A stretch of 64,000 nucleotides of DNA from an uncultured Lachnospiraceae bacterium (GTDB lineage Bacteria; Bacillota; Clostridia; Lachnospirales; Lachnospiraceae): positions 186,001-250,000 of the forward strand of contig CAMNSZ010000002.1 of NCBI GenBank assembly GCA_946557105.1. The letters are read 5' to 3'. The notes beneath the pieces are model-generated. The model was not told the DNA's origin. It saw nothing but the letters and a program-made list of their open reading frames with translations, and did no database searches. Every line of letters starts with the position of its first letter. The stretch's first letter is position 1. The translations under genes and the position numbers were made by a program. This document shows, piece by piece, positions 1 through 7,063 of the stretch.

Positions 1-482
1 TAACCTGAAACAATCCGTTTATACCGCTTCCCCTTTAAGTCCTCATATAAAACCTTCAAATGCAAATAGCCTGCGTCGCCAACGCAAGACAAATGCTTAA
101 ACGCTTCCACCATAGGATAATTCAGATACAGTTTCCCGTTATCCGTGGACTCCGTAAATACTTCCTTTAATTTTAAAATTTTTTCCTCTGAATACTTGGG
201 GTCTTGGGGGTCGAAATCAAATATCAAAATGATATCCGAAAAAGCTTTGTCCAACTCCTTTTTAACCTGTTCGTCCGCTTGTACGGATTTTAATACCTGA
301 ACGGTATCCAGCATATCAAAATCATCCGTATCGTTTATCTTAAACATATCGTATAATGCGTATATATTGGTTTTATAAGGAACAATATAAAATTCCGTCT
401 CAAAAAATAGCTGCAGTAAATGTTCCATCAGTTTATAATCTGCTTTTTCACCCTCCACAATCATCAAAACCCTCTTAGCCAT
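1..482 (-). CDS. TOPRIM-like protein, partner of AAA ATPase (3' end outside window)
   Basis: The reading frame opens with ATG at 480-482, overlapping the last 8 bases of the upstream ATPase gene, and stays open for 160 codons to the window edge, so the C-terminus is missing. I see an N-terminal strand ending in MIVEGEKAD, which fits the first TOPRIM motif (strand then Glu). Around residues 95-105 there is a hydrophobic strand ending IFDFDPQD, which fits the TOPRIM DxD motif. A later YPMVEAFKH stretch follows. The fold call is by motif only. TOPRIM proteins paired with ABC-type ATPases occur in anti-phage systems such as PARIS (AriA/AriB), OLD/Gabija and AbiL (RloB-like). I cannot say which family this belongs to, and it may be none of them. 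The 8-base overlap argues for translational coupling with the ATPase. Confidence 0.6.
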   Translation of the reverse strand, partial: MAKRVLMIVEGEKADYKLMEHLLQLFFETEFYIVPYKTNIYALYDMFKINDTDDFDMLDTVQVLKSVQADEQVKKELDKAFSDIILIFDFDPQDPKYSEEKILKLKEVFTESTDNGKLYLNYPMVEAFKHLSCVGDAGYLHLKVLYEDLKGKRYKRIVSG

Positions 483-1575
483 CAAATTCACCACTCTTAT
501 ACAATTTTTCCAAGTTATGCCCTTCCCGCAGCTCTCTCTCTGTTGAATTTACTACGGATTTCAGCTTGCCATCCAACAAAATGAAATAGCAGTCAGGTCT
601 CATAATCTTATTACTCAATAGATTGGTATTATGAGAAGTCAACACTACTTGACACTTCACCTCATTTTCCAGCATACTTACTACCTTTTCCGCCAATTCA
701 TAGTGATAAAAAGCATCAAATTCATCAATCCACAAAAACGAAACAATATCCGCCTCATGGAACCAAACAAAAAACTTGGACAGCGCGGTCGTTCCGCTGG
801 AGGCTCCCTCTATAAACGGAATGAGTCTCTTTTTATTAAAATAAAGCACTTTTTTCCCATCCGGCGATTCTTTGCAAATAAGCTTCTCCTTGATACCGCA
901 TTCGTTTAAAAACCTTTCAAAATCATCCACAAAATTCTGATTAATAATATAATCGATGACATTATTTTCATTAATTTGATATCCCATATTCACATCATCC
1001 CCAACACTCCTAAACCACAGCATATTGGACACAAAGTCTATTATTTTTTTGATGGGCGAATCCCTCGATATCGCAGTATTATTCACGATATATCTCACCA
1101 AAGAAATATCAAATTTCTCATCGAACCTAAGCGTATCCGTCACCTTATCCCTGATACCCTCAAAATTTCCCATGCCGGTCCGAAAATCATATTCAAACAA
1201 CAATAATCCGTCTAAAAACAAGCTTTCATATACAAGCTTATCGACCTTATCTTTTCTGTATTCATATTTTAATTGCACGCCTTCAAAATCAAATATATAA
1301 CAAAATTCTGCATATTTTTCATCCGAATCGGCATTGATATAATTCTGATAAAAACTGTAATCCTTACTTTTATCCACAAGATGATAGGTGATATCAAATA
1401 ATGCATATCCTAAATTAGTCTTACCGCTTGCATTTTTACCATAAATGATTATTTTGTGCAACACACCGTTCTTTGCGCAGCGCTCGTTAAACTTATAATC
1501 CCTCACATCAGAAAAATCAAATTCTATTTTCTCTTTAAAATTTTTAAAATTACGCACTGAAAAATATTTAAGCAT
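475..1575 (-). CDS. ABC/SMC-type AAA family ATPase (AAA_15/AAA_21-like), putative defence ATPase
   Basis: A 366-residue protein with the architecture of single-chain SMC-like ATPases. Residues 1-20 carry the typical N-terminal strand (YFSVRNFKNF), the Walker A is GKNASGKT at 46-53, an SSGTTAL signature-like loop follows near 270, and the Walker B/D-loop is FLWIDEFDAFYHYELA, then a switch motif VVLTSHN. There is no long coiled coil, so the insert between the ATPase halves is short. Start ATG at 1573-1575 has a GAGGTGA Shine-Dalgarno. The gene overlaps the TOPRIM-like gene by 8 bases. It sits downstream of a housekeeping gene (pyrimidine-nucleoside phosphorylase) but is separated from it by 286 bases with hairpins and direct repeats. 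Base use is visibly more AT-rich than the neighbours, consistent with transfer. The ATPase call is firm; the defence role is inferred from the pairing. Confidence 0.85.
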   Translation of the reverse strand: MLKYFSVRNFKNFKEKIEFDFSDVRDYKFNERCAKNGVLHKIIIYGKNASGKTNLGYALFDITYHLVDKSKDYSFYQNYINADSDEKYAEFCYIFDFEGVQLKYEYRKDKVDKLVYESLFLDGLLLFEYDFRTGMGNFEGIRDKVTDTLRFDEKFDISLVRYIVNNTAISRDSPIKKIIDFVSNMLWFRSVGDDVNMGYQINENNVIDYIINQNFVDDFERFLNECGIKEKLICKESPDGKKVLYFNKKRLIPFIEGASSGTTALSKFFVWFHEADIVSFLWIDEFDAFYHYELAEKVVSMLENEVKCQVVLTSHNTNLLSNKIMRPDCYFILLDGKLKSVVNSTERELREGHNLEKLYKSGEFDG

Positions 1576-1655
1576 TATCAGTCACCTCACTTTTTCATTA
1601 TAGTAAATCCTGACCCCGATTGCAATGAAATATGCTTATCTTCCGCAATTTTTCT

Positions 1656-1682
1656 AACTATTCAGCCTTTGGCTAAATAGTT
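1656..1682. repeat. Inverted repeat (12-bp arms, one mismatch) in intergenic border
   Basis: Arms 1656-1667 and 1671-1682 pair around a TTT loop with one mismatch. Neither side has a convincing T-run, so it is not a classical intrinsic terminator. It lies in the 286-base gap between the pyrimidine-nucleoside phosphorylase gene and the ATPase gene. Confidence 0.5.
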
Positions 1683-1711
1683 ATCAACCTTTTGTAATGA
1701 TTCAGCCATGC

Positions 1712-1781
1712 AGGACTAATTGTGCAATTTGTACGTGAAAGCTTGCCTATAAGGACTAATTGTGCAGTCGGTCCTATAGGC
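1712..1781. repeat. 15-bp direct repeat plus bulged inverted repeat
   Basis: AGGACTAATTGTGCA occurs at 1712-1726 and again at 1752-1766. The second copy is mostly inside the loop of a hairpin formed by GCCTATAAGGAC (1745-1756) and GTCCTATAGGC (1771-1781), perfect except for one bulged A. The function is unknown. The position at the edge of a probable acquired gene pair makes a recombination scar or a small mobile repeat possible. Confidence 0.55.
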
Positions 1782-1861
1782 GAAAGCCCTGACAGATTAA
1801 GTCGATAACCCTGCCGCAAGCAGCGGGAAATAAATTTTGCAATGCCGCAAAGCGCGGCGCA

Positions 1862-3166
1862 TTAGTTTACAATCCCTTTTACAAGCGGCTTCTTAACAGG
1901 CTTCTCCTGCACAAAATCATATGCCTGTAAAAAACGCTCCTCCGCAGCCGCAAGCTTTCTCTCGTCATTGGCATGGATTACGGCTAACGGTTCGCCTGCA
2001 CGGACGTAATCTCCAATCTTTTTACTTAAGACCAGACCTACCGACAAATCAATGGCGCTTTCCTTTGTCTCTCTCCCTCCCCCCAGAATCAGGGAGCAAA
2101 CTCCTATTTCATCGCAGGCGATATGCCCTATATACCCGGAGATGGGAGAAGGAATTTCTCGTATAAGCCGCGCTTTTGGCAAAAGCTGCGTATCGTACAC
2201 CGCTGCCGGATTTCCTCCCTGCGCCTCCACAAATTCCGCAAGCTTCTTAAGAGCGCTGCCGTCCTCTATCACCTTCCAAAGCAGTTCCTTTGCCTGTGTC
2301 TCCTCGCAAGCTCTTCCGCCCACAATCAGCATCTGCGCCCCCAAGCTCATACAAAGCTCTGTAAAATCGGCGGGTCCTTCTCCCTTAAGGGTAGCAATCG
2401 CCTCCTTAACCTCCAACGCATTGCCCACAGCCTGTCCTAAAGGCTGGTCCATATCGGATACTATCGCAACGGTTTTTCTGCCTGCGTTTTTCCCGATTCG
2501 TACCATCTCTCCTGCAAGCGCAAAGGCGTCCTCCTGTGACTTCATAAACGCCCCGCTTCCCGTCTTCACATCTAATACAATGGCGTCGGCGCCCGCGGCA
2601 AGCTTCTTGCTCATAATGGAGCTTGCAATTAAAGACATATTATCCACGGTTGCCGTCACGTCTCTGAGCGCATAAAGCTTTTTGTCAGCCGGAGCCAGAT
2701 CCGCTGTCTGCCCCATAATGGCAATGCCTATTTTGTTTACATTATCTATAAATCGCTTTGTCGTCAACGCCGTGTCAAAGCCCTCAAAGCTTTCCAGCTT
2801 ATCAATGGTGCCTCCGGTGTGCCCCAGCCCCCTGCCGCTCATTTTAGCCACAGGAATACCGCATGCCGCAGCCATAGGCGTAAGCGCAAGGGAGGTCTTG
2901 TCACCCACGCCGCCCGTACTGTGCTTATCTACCTTAACCCCTTGAATTGCCGAAAGATGCAGCATATCTCCGCTCCTTGCCATTGCCATGGTAAGCGCCA
3001 AGGTCTCCGCCTCCGTCATTTTTCGGAAATATATTGCCATCATCAAAGCAGAGACCTGATAATCGGGAATAATTCCCTTTGTGTAATTCTCTACAAAAAA
3101 ATTAATTTCCTCCTCCGAAAGCTCCCCGCCGTCTCTCTTTTTCATAATAATATCGTACATTCTCAT
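1862..3166 (-). CDS. pdp: Pyrimidine-nucleoside phosphorylase
   Basis: This enzyme phosphorolyses thymidine and uridine to the free base and (deoxy)ribose-1-phosphate in nucleoside salvage. The 434-residue product matches the usual length of the thymidine/pyrimidine phosphorylase family. It shows the phosphate-binding motif [10 protein letters not shown] (81-90) and the family signature [17 protein letters not shown] (110-126). I chose the ATG at 3164-3166 because AAGGAG lies 8 bases upstream; a start 42 bases further up is possible in frame but has no ribosome site. It is a single gene here, without the deoC/cdd partners often seen beside it. Just after the stop is a GC-rich stretch that could form a weak hairpin. 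Confidence 0.93.
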   Translation of the reverse strand: MRMYDIIMKKRDGGELSEEEINFFVENYTKGIIPDYQVSALMMAIYFRKMTEAETLALTMAMARSGDMLHLSAIQGVKVDKHSTGGVGDKTSLALTPMAAACGIPVAKMSGRGLGHTGGTIDKLESFEGFDTALTTKRFIDNVNKIGIAIMGQTADLAPADKKLYALRDVTATVDNMSLIASSIMSKKLAAGADAIVLDVKTGSGAFMKSQEDAFALAGEMVRIGKNAGRKTVAIVSDMDQPLGQAVGNALEVKEAIATLKGEGPADFTELCMSLGAQMLIVGGRACEETQAKELLWKVIEDGSALKKLAEFVEAQGGNPAAVYDTQLLPKARLIREIPSPISGYIGHIACDEIGVCSLILGGGRETKESAIDLSVGLVLSKKIGDYVRAGEPLAVIHANDERKLAAAEERFLQAYDFVQEKPVKKPLVKGIVN

Positions 3167-3341
3167 AGGCGCTTCTCCTTTTTCTTTCATACTGCTAAAT
3201 GCTCCCACAAGCTGCCGTCACTTCTTCTCGCCACACGCATCCTGCAGTTACTGCCCACAGCGCTGTATACTGTTTTTATCCCGTGCTTCTACAATGGACG
3301 GCGGCTGATTTTTCTTTCTCCTAAGTATAACATGAACTCCC

Positions 3342-4475
3342 TTATTTTGAAATATAAAACCGTGAACGAAGAAGCAGCCAGTTTGCCCTGAAAAACTGCA
3401 TAATCTGCCAATATCCGCAGCCTCTTAGATTATATTCGGTTATCAAATCAAATTTAGCGTTCAGGCTGCGAACATCCTCAAACCAGACCTCGTGCTCCAC
3501 TCCGTCCTGCATATAATTAAAATGAGGGCTTTGGGCAAGCTCGTCAAATTCTATTGAAGCGCCTTGCTCCACGGCAATTCGGACCGCCTGCACATTGCCG
3601 ATCGTCTGTGCCGCCGTGACGCCTCTGACAAAGGGAAGCGGCCAGTCATATCCGTAGTTTGGAATACCCAGATTAATTTTCCCAGCGGGAATTTCCGTAA
3701 GCGCATACTCCACCACCCTCCTCACTTGATTCAAAGGCGCTACCGCCATGGGCGGACCGTATGTATAGCCCCACTCATAGGTCATAAGCAGCACATAATC
3801 CGCCGCCTCCCCCAATGCGGCATAATCCTTCCCCTCGTAAAGAAGCCCTGTTTGATCAGCCGAGGTTTTAGGCGCCAGCGCAACCGAGGTTTCATATCCG
3901 TTTGCACGCATAGTATCGGCCACCTGCCACACAAATGCCGTAAAAGCGTCTCTGTCTTCTGCCAAAATATATTCAAAATCAATGTCCACTCCCTGATAGC
4001 CCTTCTGCCCCATTACGGTCAACAGATTATCTATCAATTGCGTGGCATACGCCTGATTGTTTACCACCGAATGAATCAGCTGATTATTAAACCTGCCGTC
4101 GGGTCCGAAGGGAGTCAAGGTCAAAACAGGCTTTGTACCATATTGAAGAGCTGCTTCAATCATCCACTCATCCGACCACATCGGATAAAGCAGCTCACCC
4201 TCCTTGGTAAATCCGTATGAAAATATGGGAAGCTCCGACAAAAACGGAAGCGTTTCGTTTAAAACCCATCTGCTGATGAAGGGATAAGCGTAACCTCCCA
4301 CACGTATCGCCCTCTCCGCCTCCCTGACGCCGCTGCCGATGAAAAGAGCCTGCCCTAAGGCAAGCTCATAGGGATATATTAATTGATTGTCATAAATAAG
4401 CTGCTCCACATTAATTCCGTATAACGCCGCTATTGTATCCACATTATCTCCTGCTTTTACTACATAAATCTCCAT
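3342..4475 (-). CDS. LysM domain plus GH18 glycoside hydrolase (YaaH/SleL-like)
   Basis: A 377-residue protein with one N-terminal LysM (about residues 2-47, starting IYVVKAGDNVDTIAALYG) followed by a glycosyl hydrolase family 18 barrel. The catalytic signature is GVDIDFEY with D164, D166 and E168. There is no signal peptide, which is typical of spore-coat/cortex hydrolases such as YaaH and SleL, N-acetylglucosaminidases acting on spore peptidoglycan during germination. Family assignment is firm and the spore role is inferred. The start is uncertain: ATG at 4473-4475 begins exactly at the LysM, while a TTG 24 bases upstream is also in frame. Neither has a strong Shine-Dalgarno. Confidence 0.85.
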   Translation of the reverse strand: MEIYVVKAGDNVDTIAALYGINVEQLIYDNQLIYPYELALGQALFIGSGVREAERAIRVGGYAYPFISRWVLNETLPFLSELPIFSYGFTKEGELLYPMWSDEWMIEAALQYGTKPVLTLTPFGPDGRFNNQLIHSVVNNQAYATQLIDNLLTVMGQKGYQGVDIDFEYILAEDRDAFTAFVWQVADTMRANGYETSVALAPKTSADQTGLLYEGKDYAALGEAADYVLLMTYEWGYTYGPPMAVAPLNQVRRVVEYALTEIPAGKINLGIPNYGYDWPLPFVRGVTAAQTIGNVQAVRIAVEQGASIEFDELAQSPHFNYMQDGVEHEVWFEDVRSLNAKFDLITEYNLRGCGYWQIMQFFRANWLLLRSRFYISK

Positions 4476-4557
4476 TTTGCGCCGATTTCCGAATTCCAAA
4501 ATATATTTATTGTAATATATGCAAGGATAAGCCTTTTAATCACTCTCCGCAAATTTT

Positions 4558-5196
4558 TCAGTCTATTCCCACTCTTTTACAGATATCCTTCAGGCAGCAC
4601 CTGTCACAATAGGGCTTAGTGCGAGCCGTACAGACGTCTCTTCCATGATAAACCAGACGATGGCAAAAATCATTCCCCTCATCTGGCGGGATAATCTTCC
4701 AAAGCTCCTTCTCCACCTTTGCCGGCTCCTTGATACCGTCCACCAAACCCATGCGGTTTGTCAGCCGTATGCAGTGCGTATCCGTCACAATCGCAGGCTT
4801 TCCAAACACATCGCCCATAATCAGGTTCGCGCTTTTCCTGCCTACTCCCGGCAGCTTTAACAGCTTGTCAAAATCATCCGGTACCCGCCCTAAATACTCG
4901 TCACGCAGCATTTTCATGCACGCGCTGATATCCCTTGCCTTGCTGTTTCCCAAACCGCAGGGGCGAACAATTTTCTCGATTTCCGCCACGGGAGCCTCTG
5001 CCAACGCATTCACATCGGGATACTTTTCATACAAGCCCTCCACCACTACATTCACTCTTGCATCCGTACATTGCGCCGCCAGTCTTACGCTTACCAATAG
5101 CTTCCACGCCTCATCATAATCCAAGGAACAGCCCGCCTCGGGATATTCCCGTTTTAATCTGTCAATTATTTCTAACGCACGTTGTTTTTTCGTCAT
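4558..5196 (-). CDS. nth: Endonuclease III (DNA N-glycosylase/AP lyase)
   Basis: This base-excision repair enzyme removes oxidised pyrimidines and cleaves at abasic sites. The helix-hairpin-helix is LPGVGRKSA, containing the catalytic lysine K121, and the catalytic aspartate is D139 in VTDTHCIRL. The C-terminal [4Fe-4S] ligands are present, but the first spacing is Cys-X7-Cys (CTARTKPYC) rather than the Cys-X6-Cys of the E. coli enzyme; the other spacings (X2, X5) are standard. Length 212 aa is normal. GAGGTG lies about 8 bases before the ATG. It sits 47 bases downstream of the solute-binding lipoprotein gene on the same strand. Confidence 0.95.
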   Translation of the reverse strand: MTKKQRALEIIDRLKREYPEAGCSLDYDEAWKLLVSVRLAAQCTDARVNVVVEGLYEKYPDVNALAEAPVAEIEKIVRPCGLGNSKARDISACMKMLRDEYLGRVPDDFDKLLKLPGVGRKSANLIMGDVFGKPAIVTDTHCIRLTNRMGLVDGIKEPAKVEKELWKIIPPDEGNDFCHRLVYHGRDVCTARTKPYCDRCCLKDICKRVGID

Positions 5197-5243
5197 ATCA
5201 TTTGCACCTCAAATCATAATAACAGCAATAATCATAAAAGCTG

Positions 5244-7010
5244 TTATTTCCAGAAAATAACCTCCGCATTTACCTGTCCAAGCTCCTTCAAATAATCTCT
5301 GACTGCTTTGGCCGGAGACTCTTGTGTTTCCGTGGCATATGACAGCATATCCTCCGTCAGTTCACCGGTAGAAATCGCAAGCTTATATATGACAGTATCT
5401 TTAAGCTCCATATCGTCTCTGGTAAACAGAAGATACTCATACGGCTTACCGTTACCATTGTAATCGAACCCCGCCTCCTTCATGGCTTTTATTTCCGCAC
5501 CGCTCATCTTCAATACGGAAATAGTGGAGGCCTTGGGCCTTATCATATTGATTTTATCGGAATTAACGTCTCCCTTGTAAAGATACCAGCCAAGGCCCTG
5601 ACTATTGCATAAATCATCCCCATGATATACGTTTAAGGAAATCATTGCGCAGTCCGCGCCCACGGCTTTCCCCTCTGCAATGGCAACCAGCTTGGCAGTT
5701 GTCTCCATTGTCAAAGTCTCGGAAGCCACCGCGCATATATCCTCGGAAGAACCGTTTAACAGATCGCTATTGGTATTATCGAAAGCCTCCAGCAATCCGT
5801 CCACATCAATATCTCGGTTAATCAGCTTTTTGATATCCTGTGCAATCGGCACAATCAACGATTCCCATCCCACATAAACAAGCGGCACCACCCTTCCCTC
5901 GCTTACTAAAGCGGAAATCTCCAAATAAGGGCTGTCTTGCGGAAGCGTATCTCCGTTTAAGGATGGCATATACCGACTGCCGTCGGACATAAGGGCATGC
6001 TGCCCCTCTGCCGTGGAAATATAATGCATAAGCTTCAATGCGGCTTCCAGTTTCTGCTCGTTCCCCTTTTCGCCGAGAGATTTATTAATCCCCATATACC
6101 TTGATACGTTCCTTGTCAACATATTGTTGCCGCCATCCTCGCTGAGCCATGGTATAGTGCCGAATTCATATTTTTTTCCGTCCTCGGTAACATGCTCATA
6201 CTCGCTAAGCCCAAGGCAAAGGAAAAATATGCAATCTCCCTCATAAAATTCATCTACCTTTGTATTCTCCGTGTTAATAAAGCCTTTTTCCACCCACTTG
6301 TCAAAATATTCCGCCGCTTCCCTCAGTCCACTGTTTCCTACCGCGCCTGCTTCTCCCTTGGGGAACTGCTCCTTCCACTGTGTGCCCTCGGGCGTATCAA
6401 AATATACCGTATTTCCAATATTAAAAAAATAGTTAAATGGATATCCATCCAATGACATCCCATGCCCCATTGTCCGGTAGCCTGCGGCCTCTATTTTCTC
6501 CGAAAGCTCCACTAGCTCCTTAAAGCTTTGCGGAACAGCCCAGTTGTTTTCCTCCAGTATAGTCTTGTTATAATAAATTCCAGTCAATGTATATCCGGAG
6601 GGCAGCAGGTAAATACTGCCGTCAATATCCACAGAATCAAGAAGCACAGTGGAATAATTATTTACAAAATCATAATTCGATAAATCCAGCAGATACTCCT
6701 GCTGCGCCTGTCTGTTGAACTTCTGGGAGGTAACATAAATATCAGGTATATCGCCGTTTTCCAACGAATGCTGCGCATAGCCCGTTCCGTTTACTCCCGC
6801 ATAGCTTGTAACGTCCAACTCCACCTCCGGATACATTTTTTCAAAAGCTTCAATAAAATCTTCTTTAATCAAATTATTATAGCTTACAATGGTTAATTTC
6901 TCCGTTTGATTGCCGTCTTGTGCTCTGCTGCCGACACAGCCGCCTAAAAAGCCCGCCAAAAGAGCTCCGACTATCCATAGACCCATTGTTCTTCTTACAA
7001 CATAATTCAT
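5244..7010 (-). CDS. Extracellular solute-binding lipoprotein with 5'-nucleotidase C-terminal-like domain
   Basis: A 588-residue lipoprotein. The signal peptide ends in the lipobox LGGC with the lipidated cysteine at residue 25. Residues about 30-410 resemble family 1 ABC solute-binding proteins (LTIVSYNNLIKEDFIEAFEKM, then IYYNKTILEENNW near the hinge). The last 165 or so residues do not fit a binding protein. They show ADCAMISLNVYHGDD, then LYKGDVNSDKINMIRP and VLKMSGAEIKAMKEAGF, which resembles the 5'-nucleotidase C-terminal domain; this is my reading by eye and needs profile confirmation. GGAGG lies 6 bases before the ATG at 7008-7010. It begins 53 bases after the hybrid kinase stop codon, so the two are probably one operon and this may be the ligand sensor for that kinase. 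No permease or transporter ATPase is nearby. Confidence 0.8.
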   Translation of the reverse strand: MNYVVRRTMGLWIVGALLAGFLGGCVGSRAQDGNQTEKLTIVSYNNLIKEDFIEAFEKMYPEVELDVTSYAGVNGTGYAQHSLENGDIPDIYVTSQKFNRQAQQEYLLDLSNYDFVNNYSTVLLDSVDIDGSIYLLPSGYTLTGIYYNKTILEENNWAVPQSFKELVELSEKIEAAGYRTMGHGMSLDGYPFNYFFNIGNTVYFDTPEGTQWKEQFPKGEAGAVGNSGLREAAEYFDKWVEKGFINTENTKVDEFYEGDCIFFLCLGLSEYEHVTEDGKKYEFGTIPWLSEDGGNNMLTRNVSRYMGINKSLGEKGNEQKLEAALKLMHYISTAEGQHALMSDGSRYMPSLNGDTLPQDSPYLEISALVSEGRVVPLVYVGWESLIVPIAQDIKKLINRDIDVDGLLEAFDNTNSDLLNGSSEDICAVASETLTMETTAKLVAIAEGKAVGADCAMISLNVYHGDDLCNSQGLGWYLYKGDVNSDKINMIRPKASTISVLKMSGAEIKAMKEAGFDYNGNGKPYEYLLFTRDDMELKDTVIYKLAISTGELTEDMLSYATETQESPAKAVRDYLKELGQVNAEVIFWK

Positions 7011-7063
7011 ACTAATCCTCCGTGCTGCCAACAACCCGCATATTGGGCATCAGCACAAATGTT

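Noticed and set aside
1811..1861. GC-rich sequence just after the pyrimidine-nucleoside phosphorylase stop as a terminator
   Set aside because: Possible 5-bp stems are short, and the T-rich stretch is too far from the stem for a confident call.
2052..2675. A 207-codon plus-strand frame inside the pyrimidine-nucleoside phosphorylase gene
   Set aside because: It is antisense to a firmly identified gene and its composition is that of a reverse-strand shadow.
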